NCBI RefSeq assembly: GCF_918698115.1
Contig: NZ_CAKKLV010000015.1
Coordinates: forward strand, 62,001 to 126,000
From: Peribacillus sp. Bi96
GTDB lineage: Bacteria; Bacillota; Bacilli; Bacillales; DSM-1321
Direction of reading: 5' to 3'
Length of the DNA stretch: 64,000 nt
The notes beneath the pieces were generated by a model. That model had not been told where the DNA came from, searched no databases, and saw only the letters and a list, made by a program, of their open reading frames with translations. Of this stretch, positions 1-8,520 are shown in pieces. Position 1 is the stretch's first letter. Each line of letters opens with the position of its first letter. The translations under genes and the position numbers were made by a program.

Positions 1-405
1 CATATCCGTTTCACGGAGCACATGTAAATCTCCTGTTTTTTGTCCTCTGTCTTGGATATTGATGAGCTTCATGACCTCTGAATGAATTTGATCTTGATAC
101 GTTTTCGTTGCCTGGTTTGTGAAGGTATAAACGTAATCCTCATAACCAGTTCCGCCTCCTGCATTAATGTGGATGGAGAGGTAGAAGTCCGCTCCCCAAG
201 CGTTCGCTTGATTCGTTCGATCGTTTAAGGAGGGGTACGTATCTAGGGTCCTACTCATTTTTACAGAAACATTATTATATTCTATTATTAAAATATCTTT
301 CATTCTAGTTGCAATGGATAAAGTTAAATCTTTTTCTTTTAATCCATTTCCCACCGAGCCTGTATCTGTACCGCCGTGTCCGGGGTCAATAAATATTTTT
401 ACCAT
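1..405 (-). CDS. N-acetylmuramoyl-L-alanine amidase (Amidase_3), 3' part outside window
   Basis: The N-terminal 135 residues of a zinc amidase that cuts the bond between muramic acid and the peptide stem of peptidoglycan. The protein opens with MVKIFIDPGHGGTDTGS, the classic first zinc-ligand motif (H in DPGHGG), followed by LKEKDLTL (the conserved Glu region) and further on YLSIHINAGGG, which holds the third ligand-type His. An RBS (GAGGTG) sits 5 bases before the ATG at 405. There is no signal peptide, so it resembles sporulation/germination or phage-type amidases such as CwlC/CwlV/XlyA rather than an exported autolysin with its own leader. The C-terminal part, possibly with SPOR or LysM repeats, lies beyond the left edge. 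Confidence 0.9.
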   Translation of the reverse strand, partial: MVKIFIDPGHGGTDTGSVGNGLKEKDLTLSIATRMKDILIIEYNNVSVKMSRTLDTYPSLNDRTNQANAWGADFYLSIHINAGGGTGYEDYVYTFTNQATKTYQDQIHSEVMKLINIQDRGQKTGDLHVLRETDM

Positions 406-880
406 TTTATCACCTCTATTAATCTTATGTCACGTCACAATAAATGCTTGTACACATATACTACCGGATTATTAAAACCTGAAAATAATAGAGAAAATTC
501 TTTGTTTTCCTTACTCCGCTGCCTCGGTTCTTATGGAATCCCTTCTACTCCCCACCCTTTTCTTTCTCAAAAAAAATACACCCCGCCGAGTGTATATGTC
601 ATGGTACGATCATCTTGATAAATAACACTACGACTAAAGTGCAATTAACTTTTGATTTCCTTAAAAAGCTTTCTTCTATTATTTTACTTTGGTAAAATCA
701 AACAGGAACTTCTATCAATTAAAGGACGTGACATCATACATGAAATAACCACATTCTTATAATGGGCAACAGGCAAGGCGCCCTTATGATTCTGCTAATG
801 TGGGTAACAGGGCAGATGGACACTATCGATATCCCATCATTATGATGTTCAATAATCCGATTTTATAAGGAGAAGAACGC
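406..880. other. intergenic stretch with an imperfect hairpin, no gene supported
   Basis: No convincing coding region. At 749-803 CCACATT and AATGTGG face each other, with further partial pairing inside around a GGGC/GCCC core, so the RNA could fold, but it lacks a T-tract and matches no RNA family I know. The 80-codon forward reading frame here has no RBS and overlaps the amidase start on the other strand. Confidence 0.4.
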
Positions 881-1792
881 ATGACGAATGAATTCAAACG
901 GTTTGAGCAATTGATTCAAATGTTAGATTCAGGAAACAAGCTTATTCGTGTCTGGGACTTAAAAGGCGGAATCTCTGCACAGGTTACTGGACTTGAAGTA
1001 TTACAATCTACAGGGCAGAACACAAGACTGATCGTTCGTCAGCATGGTGATAATGATTTGAAACGAAACCCAAATGTTGCGGCAGATGAACACAAGCTCT
1101 TAAGGATATTGAAAGCTGCAGGTTTGCCTGTCCCGACGCCATATTACTTCGATCAAACCTGCGAGTTTTTTTCCAAGCCATGTGTAATTATCGAATTTAT
1201 TGATGGAAATCCAGAATTCACTCCCTCAAATTTAAAAGAATATATCTTTCAGTTGGCAACCAATCTAGCAGAAATCCACCGTGTCGATTGTTCAAATCTA
1301 GATTTATCATTTCTGCCTAAACTAGAAAAAAACAATGCCGAGATGTTAAATAAGGTAATCCTGGACGAAACATTGAACCTGAGCTTGATTAGAGATTTAT
1401 TAATATCTTCCATGCCATTACCCTCACTGAATAAGGAAGTAATCCTTCACGGAGATTATTGGCCAGGAAATATATTATGGAAAGAAGATAAATTAGTTTC
1501 CATAATTGATTGGGAGGACTCAGGCCTAGGGGATCCTTTGGCAGACCTTGCAAATAGTCAACTCGAAATTTTATTTCATTTTGGAATGCAAGCGATGAAT
1601 GACTTCACCAATCAATATAAATGCATGATGCCGGAGGTGAATTTTACAAACTTATCTTTCTGGCAATTATTTGCCGCATTACGGTTATCTACATTTCCTG
1701 AATGGGGCTTGGAAAAAAGCAAGGAAAATAACTGGCGAAAAAGACACAAGACATTTGTTCGTCAAGCGATTAACCAAATTCGCTTTAATTGA
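881..1792 (+). CDS. aminoglycoside phosphotransferase (APH) family kinase
   Basis: A 303-residue small-molecule kinase with the APH/choline-kinase fold. Visible landmarks are the catalytic loop HGDYWPGNILW (about residues 189-199, catalytic Asp in HGD) and the metal-binding IDWEDSGLGDPLADLA (about 208-223). An N-terminal nucleotide-binding lobe with a glycine-rich strand precedes them. The RBS AAGGAG lies 8 bases before the ATG. The family phosphorylates hydroxyl groups of antibiotics, sugars or amino alcohols; nothing in the sequence or neighbourhood identifies the substrate, so it should not be read as a proven resistance gene. It stands alone, with a short hairpin 56 bases downstream. Confidence 0.88.
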   Translation: MTNEFKRFEQLIQMLDSGNKLIRVWDLKGGISAQVTGLEVLQSTGQNTRLIVRQHGDNDLKRNPNVAADEHKLLRILKAAGLPVPTPYYFDQTCEFFSKPCVIIEFIDGNPEFTPSNLKEYIFQLATNLAEIHRVDCSNLDLSFLPKLEKNNAEMLNKVILDETLNLSLIRDLLISSMPLPSLNKEVILHGDYWPGNILWKEDKLVSIIDWEDSGLGDPLADLANSQLEILFHFGMQAMNDFTNQYKCMMPEVNFTNLSFWQLFAALRLSTFPEWGLEKSKENNWRKRHKTFVRQAINQIRFN

Positions 1793-1848
1793 TGTTTCAT
1801 CCATTTTTTTATGAGTGAAAGATCAGATATGCCCATGATAAAATCCCC

Positions 1849-1870
1849 TCTCCCTGCTAGGGAGAAGTTT
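1849..1870 (+). terminator. possible short terminator after the APH gene
   Basis: TCTCCCT and AGGGAGA form a perfect 7-bp stem with a 3-base loop, followed by only a short T run (GTTTT). The stem is GC-rich but the T-tract is weak, so termination is plausible, not certain. Confidence 0.4.
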
Positions 1871-1958
1871 TCGATAAAGTGAACCATTCATACAGCGCCA
1901 TTATGTAGTCATTATTTTTGATAAAGGCATTTATACTAGTCCCTTTATCACTTATTTT

Positions 1959-1967
1959 CATAAACTA
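1959..1967 (+). promoter_or_regulatory. candidate sigma-K -10 element of the coat gene
   Basis: CATAAACTA fits the CATA-N3-TA pattern of sigma-K promoters and lies 36 bases before the coat protein ATG. I could not place a -35 AC at the usual distance, so the support is the -10 alone plus the gene type. Confidence 0.3.
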
Positions 1968-2002
1968 ACAATGACTTTAAAAACAACATAGGAGGTGTTG
2001 AT

Positions 2003-2305
2003 ATGTATAATAAGCCATGGGGGCATCCACAAGGCGGTCAATGTCCACCACAATATTGCCCACATCGAACAATGCCTACTCAGAATAATCCACCTCAAAT
2101 CTCCCCAACAAATCATGATGTTAAAACAAATGTCATTAATACTGTGATTCCAGTTTTTCATCCAACACATACAACTACCGTGAATAAACACTTCATCACG
2201 TATATTCCGCATACCCGATGTGTCGTGAAAGAGTGTCATACCCAAAACTTTGTTTGTGGAGTTCCTCAACCCCCTTGTTATTCAATGAAAATGTTCAGAT
2301 ATTAA
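2003..2305 (+). CDS. CotD-like spore coat protein
   Basis: A 100-residue protein rich in His, Pro, Thr and Cys with the coat-protein pattern PVFHPTHTTTVNKHFITY, close to the CotD core in which His-Pro-x-His-Thr-Thr repeats. The first 40 residues are Pro/Gln/His-rich with a CPPQYC pair; the C-terminus adds several Cys residues suited to cross-linking. CotD is an inner coat component made in the mother cell late in sporulation. RBS AGGAGGTG precedes the ATG by 6 bases, and a sigma-K-like -10 lies upstream. A strong terminator follows directly. Family call is good; exact orthology to B. subtilis cotD is not claimed. Confidence 0.85.
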   Translation: MYNKPWGHPQGGQCPPQYCPHRTMPTQNNPPQISPTNHDVKTNVINTVIPVFHPTHTTTVNKHFITYIPHTRCVVKECHTQNFVCGVPQPPCYSMKMFRY

Positions 2306-2308
2306 TAA

Positions 2309-2331
2309 AAAAACCCCATTTCGGGGTTTTT
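2309..2331 (+). terminator. Rho-independent terminator after the coat gene
   Basis: AAAAACCCC / GGGGTTTTT stem of 9 bp with loop ATTTC, starting 4 bases after the stop codon. The A and T flanks would let it work in both directions. Confidence 0.9.
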
Positions 2332-2370
2332 ATTAATTCCATCAACCTTTGAAAATTTGATATTCATAAT

Positions 2371-2823
2371 TTACAACTGTCTAAATGCATACTCCCTATA
2401 CTTTTTAAAGTGTTGTTTTTTATAAAATTCTTTTGCAGCGATGTTTTCAAACCAATAATCCAGTTCAATTAAATCTATATCGTTCTTTTTAGCAATATCA
2501 AAGACTTCATTCTTCAGTTTTTTACCGCACCCTTTTTGGGTTTGACCTTCAACGATACTAAGTTGATGTACATACACAGATTTATACGCATTTTTAAAAG
2601 CATTTTCTGGATGGTTTTTAATTTCAATCCATGCGTAACCGACCGGTTCTTCATGATCTTTTAAAAGAAGAAAAACATACCTGTTATTTTCAACTAAAGT
2701 TTTGAATGTATCCTTCATTGCACTATAGTCATATTCCTTAAAATACTTAGGATATAGTTTTACATGCAGATTGTGAACATTTTAGTTTAATTTTACAATC
2801 AATTCATGATCCCTGACTAACAT
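2371..2823 (-). pseudogene. GNAT acetyltransferase interrupted by one in-frame TAA
   Basis: Read from the ATG at 2823 (RBS AAGGGGG), the frame gives a 150-codon GNAT protein with a single TAA at 2782-2784 after 13 codons. Past the stop it continues in the same frame through NVHNLHVKLYPKYFKEY, VFLLLKDHEEPVGYAWIE, the acetyl-CoA loop region VEGQTQKGCGKKL and the C-terminal NIAAKEFYKKQHFKKY. The part before and the part after the stop together have the normal length of the family. An internal ATG at 2718 could start a 115-residue product, but it would lack the first beta strand and helix. I infer a recent point mutation (for example GAA or AAA to TAA) rather than a true short gene. Confidence 0.75.
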
Positions 2824-3078
2824 ACATAATTATCCCCCTTTCTATATCCTGTGAGTTTTTATATAACAAACAAGCAACGTCCGCATTCAAAAAGTACAAT
2901 CCTAGCCGTAAATAAGAATCCCATTCCTAAAACAAGCTTATGGGCAGTCAAAGTTCTTTTTTCATTCTGGGTAAATAAAAGACGCGAATCAACAGTTTCA
3001 ACATACTAATAAATAAAGTGGAAAATATCTTTAAGAGAATAGTAACCTATTTCCTTAACATACTGGAAGGTGATGATC

Positions 3079-3573
3079 ATGACTTACCCTATTTTTATTG
3101 TGACTGGCATTAGTGGCTCAGGTAAATCAGCAACTTCACTGGAATTGCAGAAAATCATGGTTGATTTCAATGTATTTGATATGGATCTTATCGTTAACAA
3201 CGACGATTATCAAACAGCTTGTGATAATTGGTTGAAAGTTGCCTATTATAGTGCTTATTCCGGCCGAAATTCCGTATTATTCGGCAATGTTCCTGATCCA
3301 TATAATGTTGAAAGTTGCGACCATTTCCCTTTATTCAATCCAGTTCATTACCTACATCTTTATTGTAACGAAGAAGCACGTACACAACGATTATCGGCTC
3401 GTGGTAAATGGACGACTGACAGCATTACCTATATGAATGCACTATCTGAGAAATTAGTTCAAGAAGCCAAAAATTCAGTTCCTCCAGTACCAACTTTAGA
3501 CACTTCAAACACTTCTCCACCACAAGTTGCTAAGTTAATTAAACAATGGATAATGAAGAACTTGCCTAAATAA
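3079..3573 (+). CDS. P-loop kinase-like protein
   Basis: A 164-residue protein with Walker A GISGSGKS near the N-terminus (about residues 10-17) and a DMDLIV stretch about 25 residues later that looks like the substrate or magnesium Asp of nucleotide-kinase folds; a later RLSARGKW resembles a lid region. Two starts are possible closer to the SD, but ATG 3079 has GGAAGG at an 8-base distance and is preferred over the GTG/ATG at 3070/3073. Small soluble enzyme, probably phosphorylating a metabolite; no substrate can be named. It stands alone between noncoding stretches. Confidence 0.7.
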   Translation: MTYPIFIVTGISGSGKSATSLELQKIMVDFNVFDMDLIVNNDDYQTACDNWLKVAYYSAYSGRNSVLFGNVPDPYNVESCDHFPLFNPVHYLHLYCNEEARTQRLSARGKWTTDSITYMNALSEKLVQEAKNSVPPVPTLDTSNTSPPQVAKLIKQWIMKNLPK

Positions 3574-4342
3574 AGAACATTATTAATCCAGATATGAAGC
3601 TTTCTGGTGAACCTCCTACAGCTTTTCTGAAAGCTCAAACTTGTCTGTTGCTGGCTTTCAGAAGGAAATCCATGAAATAATGAAGCTTATTATTATTTCA
3701 TTTATCATATTCTACCATTTTCCTTTTCCTTACCTTCTTTAAAAAAATTCTGATACCCTGATGACTTGATTGATGGGCATTCAGCCAAACAAAAAATGGA
3801 CAAGTTCTTAAAGACCATTTTCCCACTGTCCATCAACACCCATCATTGTTTTCTATTTATCTCGCGTTGCCGTTTAACGATTCAACTCTATTATTCGTAT
3901 CCTAATTCCATGATCGAAGTTCATCCCATCATTTTCGATTGAACTTCATTTGACAAAATAACTAAAAACCCTTGTTTAACACATGGTCCTTTTGCTGCAA
4001 AACGTCCATTATTTTTTTAGTTCAGTGCCAAGGATATGCCTTATATCTTTATATAGATTCTTTTTATCTACTTTTATAATACATTTTGAAAATTTATTGA
4101 TTGCCCACAAAAATCCGAAGAAATATATTTTTTCTATACGATCTGTGCAATAGAATGCCTTGACAAGAAACATAGACGTATTGTTCAATATAAAAAAGAC
4201 CATCTAGACGGTTTTTTGACTAACAAAATGATTCTAATGAGGTTTACACAGAACTGTTTTATAAAGCTAGATTAGATGTGGTAAGATGCTTGGGGAAGTC
4301 ATCATGTAATTAATTAATATGCCAACAAAGGGGGAGTTCATC
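3574..4342. other. long noncoding stretch with an inverted repeat
   Basis: About 770 bases without a supported gene. At 3625-3663 TTCTGAAAGC and GCTTTCAGAA face each other around a 19-base loop. Near 4187-4218 an AAAAAGACC...GGTTTTTTG arrangement around TCTAGA may be a bidirectional terminator. I looked for a guanidine riboswitch ahead of the SMR genes and did not find one. A 64-codon minus-strand frame at 4009-4203 has no recognisable features. Confidence 0.4.
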
Positions 4343-4672
4343 TTGAATCCATATTCATTTTTGGCCATAGCCATCATAAGTGAAGTTTTTGGTAGTTCCA
4401 TGTTAAAAGTATCTAACGGATTTAAAAAGTTGTTGCCCTCCATTAGTGTGGTATTGGGAATGGGGTTAGCTTTTTATTGCCTGTCTATATCTCTTAAAAC
4501 CATTCCACTTGGAACCGCTTATGCGATATGGTCAGGTATAGGTACGGCATTAACTGCTCTAGTTGGTGTTATCGTTTATAAAGAAAGCTTTAATCTAAAA
4601 AAATTTTCAGGTTTAGCCCTCATCATTGGAGGAGTTGTTGTTTTGAAACTCACCAGTGGTGGCTCTCATTGA
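4343..4672 (+). CDS. SMR family multidrug efflux subunit A (EbrA/YkkC-like)
   Basis: A 109-residue four-helix membrane protein of the small multidrug resistance family. It carries the conserved helix-1 Glu in AIISEVFGSSMLK and the helix-3 motif YAIWSGIGTALTALVG, which groups it with Qac/Ebr-type drug exporters rather than clear Gdx guanidinium exporters. I chose the TTG at 4343 because AAGGGGGAG lies just upstream, whereas the ATG at 4319 has no RBS and adds a hydrophilic tail. The gene ends 26 bases before the start of a second SMR gene, the usual arrangement of heteromeric pairs such as EbrAB and YkkCD. It would use the proton gradient to export cationic compounds. Confidence 0.85.
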   Translation: MNPYSFLAIAIISEVFGSSMLKVSNGFKKLLPSISVVLGMGLAFYCLSISLKTIPLGTAYAIWSGIGTALTALVGVIVYKESFNLKKFSGLALIIGGVVVLKLTSGGSH

Positions 4673-4697
4673 CCTTTTGAAAATCGGAGGTAATAGC

Positions 4698-5045
4698 ATG
4701 AAAGGTTACATAGCTTTAGGGGTATCGATCATTAGCGAAATATTCGGTACGACCATGCTTAAATTATCTGAAGGATTCACTAATTTATATCCTTCTTTTG
4801 GGGTCATATTAGGTTTTGGATTAGCATTTTATTGCTTATCTTTATGTCTAAAAACCATTCCATTAAGTTTGGCTTATGCCATTTGGTCAGGAATAGGAAC
4901 CGCTTTAACAGCGTTAATTGGCGTACTGTTATGGAATGAGCCATTTAATTTGATTACATTAGGTGGCTTAGTTTTAATAATAGGTGGAGTCGTTTTGTTA
5001 AATGGATCCCACACTCCAAAACAAGTAGGAGAATCATCAATCTGA
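4698..5045 (+). CDS. SMR family multidrug efflux subunit B (EbrB/YkkD-like)
   Basis: A 115-residue partner of the preceding SMR protein, with the same landmarks: SIISEIFGTTMLK in helix 1, YAIWSGIGTALTALIG in helix 3 and LIIGGVVLLN in helix 4. The start at 4698 is set by GGAGG 8 bases upstream; a longer frame exists but has no SD. The two proteins are similar along their length, as expected for gene duplication followed by fixed opposite topology in a heterodimer. The last codons overlap the stem of a terminator. Substrate range cannot be read from sequence. Confidence 0.87.
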   Translation: MKGYIALGVSIISEIFGTTMLKLSEGFTNLYPSFGVILGFGLAFYCLSLCLKTIPLSLAYAIWSGIGTALTALIGVLLWNEPFNLITLGGLVLIIGGVVLLNGSHTPKQVGESSI

Positions 5046-5062
5046 GGGTTTGATGATTTTCT
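5033..5062 (+). terminator. terminator of the SMR pair
   Basis: ATCATCAA (5033-5040) pairs perfectly with TTGATGAT (5050-5057), followed by a T-rich run. The left arm is inside the end of the second SMR gene. Confidence 0.75.
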
Positions 5063-5230
5063 TCTTCCAGTTAGTTAACCAAGAAAAAGCGTTAATGTCT
5101 TCAAAATTTTAAGGATTCCAAATTTACCTTTTCCTTTGTTCATGCCCTCCCTTTTAATTTTTCAAAAGCCCAACAATCAAAAAACTTAATCTAAATCCTC
5201 CAGAACATGTTAATTTATGAGCTTTGATCA

Positions 5231-5839
5231 TTACTTAAAAACTTTATCGATATCTTCTCTATCGTAATCTAAAATCCAATCATTATATTTTTCATATATT
5301 CCTCTTATTGTTTCGGGTGCGGTCGCTAGCAAATAACATCCCCTATCATCATAAACATGAAAAATGGTTTTCCTTTTGATATTCACAAAAAAAAGAGATC
5401 ATGTGAAATTCTAGGTTTTATCCCCCTGTCTTGATTGCAAATAGCTTTTAATAGAGGCGCATACTGAATATCCGATGTGTTACATTTAAGAATGAACCTG
5501 TGTGTTATATGTAGCTGCTCTTCCTCATCTTCTGGAAAAACGTTAGGTATTGTTTTATGCTTTAACTTGAATCGTACACTATTATCCCTAACATGACGGT
5601 TGAATATTTTAACTTTGTTTGTAAAATCGTTTACATTTGCCACGACAAAAACCTCTTCATTATCAACATGTTAAGATTTAAACAAAGTAATTGCCCTGTT
5701 ATAAACTCCTTTAAGGTAGGGATTGTCTTCAAGCAATCAACCCCCAATTCAAAACGGATACCAAATACCAGCTATAAAATAAGCCAGGTCTTAAAGAAAA
5801 ATTTTTTTAATGGGTCTCCATACACTCGTTAAATTCCAT
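5231..5839 (-). pseudogene. DUF3885 gene with about five disabling lesions
   Basis: Joining frames from the ATG at 5839 to the TAA at 5231 gives a full-length (about 200 residue) DUF3885 protein: MEFNECMETH, KNFSLRPGLFYSW, FGIRFELGVD, YLKGVYNRAITLFKS, then a long intact part through PLLKAICNQDRGIKP and finally TIFHVYDDRGC, YNDWILDYDRE and the end KVFK. The lesions are a TAA at 5807-5809, two frameshifts between about 5700 and 5780, a TAA at 5671-5673 and a frameshift in an 8-base T run (minus strand, 5387-5394). DUF3885 has no known function. The surviving 86-codon open frame is only the middle of this gene and should not be annotated as a protein. Confidence 0.8.
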
Positions 5840-5897
5840 ATATCCTTTCATTTCAACTTACTCTTCAACCTATCCAGCTGCAACTTGTTTTGCATTC

Positions 5898-5933
5898 GAA
5901 AAGAGAAGGTCGCCCCTGCGACCTTCTCTTTTC
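5898..5933 (-). terminator. strong terminator of the trehalose operon
   Basis: A perfect 16-bp stem (5898-5913 with 5918-5933) with loop CCCT, GC-rich in the middle and A/T at the base, about 100 bases past the treR stop. It is symmetrical enough to stop transcription from both sides. Confidence 0.9.
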
Positions 5934-6029
5934 AAATGGAGTTGAGTTTCAAGAATAAAGACCTTTTTATTATTATTGATTATAGATTTTTCGGTCTTAG
6001 CTTAAGCGAACATTTCGCTCAGGCTTTCA

Positions 6030-6740
6030 TCAAGTTCTTCGTGCAAAGTCCGTAAACTTGAATTTATCGGGTCTATGCCTGGATTCACTATACTGAAACA
6101 GGGTTCCATCCATTAAATGGACCGTACTTTTCACGACTGCCACCATATTGTAGTCATCTATGTCCAATAATTGTTTATCTTCATCACTGCATGGCTCCAC
6201 AGTGATTTCTTTATTTGAAAAACCAATCTGGTGTCCCAGTTTCTTTTCAATATATCCATAAATCGAATCCTCACAAATTTCTTTTGTCAGGTTAGTTACG
6301 AACTCACTATTGAAGTAGTCTTTGTCCAAAATGATTTTCTTGCCGTTGATTTGCCTGACTCGGACAACTTTCCATACTTTTTCGCCTTCAGTTAAGTCAA
6401 GAAGCTTAATCATGTTTGAATCAGGTGGCTCAAGCTCCATGGTATGGATGATCGTTTTGGAATGCAGATTCAACTTTTCCACCATTTCTTTATAGGAAAT
6501 CAAGCCTGCTACTGGAAAATTAAATTTGCTGAAATCCAACACAAAGGAACCCTTGCCTTTGATTTTATGAATATACCCATTTTGTTCAAGCAGGTGTAAA
6601 GACTTTCTCACAGTATCCCTCGATATTCCATACTCTTCCATAAAACTACTTTCGGATGGAAGCTTTGAATTGGTGGGAAAGATTCCTTTTTCAATTTTTG
6701 AAACGATATCGCCGTATAGCGATACGTACTTACTGTTCAT
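6030..6740 (-). CDS. treR: trehalose operon repressor, GntR family
   Basis: A 236-residue GntR/HutC-type regulator: an N-terminal winged helix (about 1-70, with SKLPSESSFMEEYGISRDTV as the core of the DNA-binding helices) and a C-terminal UTRA effector domain. In B. subtilis TreR releases DNA when it binds trehalose-6-phosphate. It is the third gene of a treP-treA-treR operon in the same order as B. subtilis, and two similar palindromes lie at the treP promoter, which I take to be its operators. The gene ends just before a strong terminator. The role follows from position and family together. Confidence 0.92.
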   Translation of the reverse strand: MNSKYVSLYGDIVSKIEKGIFPTNSKLPSESSFMEEYGISRDTVRKSLHLLEQNGYIHKIKGKGSFVLDFSKFNFPVAGLISYKEMVEKLNLHSKTIIHTMELEPPDSNMIKLLDLTEGEKVWKVVRVRQINGKKIILDKDYFNSEFVTNLTKEICEDSIYGYIEKKLGHQIGFSNKEITVEPCSDEDKQLLDIDDYNMVAVVKSTVHLMDGTLFQYSESRHRPDKFKFTDFARRT

Positions 6741-6771
6741 TTCATCACCACAATATATATTTGTTAGTCTG

Positions 6772-8439
6772 CTACTCCTTTTTCAACAAATAGACACATG
6801 ATTCATAGGGGCGCAGGATAAACTCACCTGCATGCTCTTTTGAATCACTATAATTTGAGAGCAGGAGCTCTGACTTGAATCCGGATAGGTCTGCCCCCCT
6901 TGGAATTTTGAAGGAAGCATCTTTTGCATAAAAGTTATTGATGACCAAAAGTTTCTCATCTTCATGACTGCGTATATAAGCGAATAGTTCTTCATGGTCG
7001 CCTAGAATTTCCTGATAGTCCCCATATGCAATGATATCATGTTTCTTCCTTAATAATATAAGTTTTTGGTAATGATAGAAGATGGAATCCTGATCATTGA
7101 GTGCCTGTTCCACGTTGATGGCCTTTGCATTTTCAGGCACTGTAATCCATGGCGTCCCTTCCGTAAAACCTGCATGCTCTGCATGTTTCCACTGCATGGG
7201 AGTTCGGGAGTTGTCGCGGGATTTAGCTTGGAGGATTTCGATTATTTCACTCTCATCTTTGCCTTCCTCTTTTAAGATATTGAAATAATTAATCGACTCC
7301 ACATCGCGATATTGTTCAATTTGACTGAATTTCGGATTGGTCATCCCTATTTCCTCACCTTGATAAATATATGGGGTTCCCCTAAGCATATGGATGGCCG
7401 TCGCAAGCATCTTGGCAGATTCCTTTTGATACTCTGAATCATTACCAAACCGGGACACGATCCTCGGCTGGTCATGGTTGCACCAGAACAGGGCATTCCA
7501 CCCATTGCCTTCTTGCATACCAGATTGCCAGCTGCTTAGGATATCTTTTAACTTCCTGAAGTCAAAATCAGCAATCGACCACTTTTCACCATCCTTGTAA
7601 TCCACCTTTAGATGATGGAAATTGAATACCATGGACAGCTCCTTTTCATCTGGAGATGAATATTTGATGCAATGGTCGATGGTCGTTGATGACATTTCCC
7701 CAACAGTCATCACCTCTATATCCTTCCCAAACGTTTCTTCATTCATCTCCTTAAGGAATTGATGAATTTTGGGACCATCTGTATAAAAGCAACGTCCATC
7801 TCCTTCTTTGTCATTTTCAAACAATTCGGGTTTAGAAATAAGATTGATAACATCCAATCGGAATCCTTTGACACCTTTATCCAGCCAGAAGTTAATGATA
7901 TTGAAGATTTCCTGCCTTACTCTCGGATTTTCCCAGTTAAGGTCCGCTTGTGTCCGATCGAACAAATGGAGGTAATATTCATCTTGTTCCTCTACATATT
8001 CCCATGCAGAGCCACCGAATTTTGAAATCCAATTTGTAGGGGGCTCCTCATTTTTTGATTTCCTGAAAATATAATAATCCTTATATGCTTTCTCTCCAGC
8101 CAGTGCTTTTTGGAACCATTCATGCTCTGTTGAAGTATGGTTGAATACCATATCCAGCATGATTTGGATATCCCGTGAATTAGCTTCCTTCACCAATCTT
8201 TCGAATTCATCCATCGTCCCAAACGCTGGATCAATGGATGTGTAATCCGCTACATCATATCCATTATCATTTTGAGGTGAACGATAAAAAGGGGTCAGCC
8301 AAATATAATCCACTCCCAGTTTATTCAGATAATCAAGTTTTTCAATGACACCATTTATGTCGCCGATGCCGTCGCCATTGGAGTCCTTAAAAGACTTCGG
8401 ATAAATTTGATAGATGGTACTTTTTTTAAAATCCTTCAT
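6772..8439 (-). CDS. treA: trehalose-6-phosphate hydrolase (phospho-alpha-1,1-glucosidase), GH13
   Basis: A 555-residue cytoplasmic GH13 enzyme that splits trehalose-6-phosphate, delivered by the PTS, into glucose and glucose-6-phosphate. Family regions are visible in order: DMVFNH (residues 96-101), GFRLDVINL with the nucleophile Asp196, TVGEMSS with the acid/base Glu248, and CNHDQPR with the stabilising Asp323. Length equals that of TreA/TreC. It sits between treP (81 bases upstream) and treR (31 bases downstream) on the same strand, so all three should be co-transcribed from the CcpA/TreR-controlled promoter ahead of treP. Confidence 0.96.
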   Translation of the reverse strand: MKDFKKSTIYQIYPKSFKDSNGDGIGDINGVIEKLDYLNKLGVDYIWLTPFYRSPQNDNGYDVADYTSIDPAFGTMDEFERLVKEANSRDIQIMLDMVFNHTSTEHEWFQKALAGEKAYKDYYIFRKSKNEEPPTNWISKFGGSAWEYVEEQDEYYLHLFDRTQADLNWENPRVRQEIFNIINFWLDKGVKGFRLDVINLISKPELFENDKEGDGRCFYTDGPKIHQFLKEMNEETFGKDIEVMTVGEMSSTTIDHCIKYSSPDEKELSMVFNFHHLKVDYKDGEKWSIADFDFRKLKDILSSWQSGMQEGNGWNALFWCNHDQPRIVSRFGNDSEYQKESAKMLATAIHMLRGTPYIYQGEEIGMTNPKFSQIEQYRDVESINYFNILKEEGKDESEIIEILQAKSRDNSRTPMQWKHAEHAGFTEGTPWITVPENAKAINVEQALNDQDSIFYHYQKLILLRKKHDIIAYGDYQEILGDHEELFAYIRSHEDEKLLVINNFYAKDASFKIPRGADLSGFKSELLLSNYSDSKEHAGEFILRPYESCVYLLKKE

Positions 8440-8520
8440 TGTAAATCCTCCTCTGCTTTCCCGGTTGTATCCTTTTGTCTCTATGATAAAAAAGAGGGAG
8501 AATGCTCCCCCTCCGCATTA

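Noticed and set aside
376-618. 80-codon forward frame near the amidase start
   Set aside because: Overlaps the amidase gene on the other strand, has no SD and no recognisable pattern.
4009-4203. 64-codon minus-strand frame in the long noncoding stretch
   Set aside because: No SD, no family pattern, AT-rich chance composition; left unannotated.
4204-4342. Guanidine riboswitch ahead of the SMR genes
   Set aside because: SMR genes are often preceded by one, but neither the ykkC-type nor the ACGR-loop mini-ykkC pattern is present, and the proteins look Qac/Ebr-like.
5383-5643. 86-residue protein on the minus strand
   Set aside because: It is the surviving middle of the decayed DUF3885 gene.
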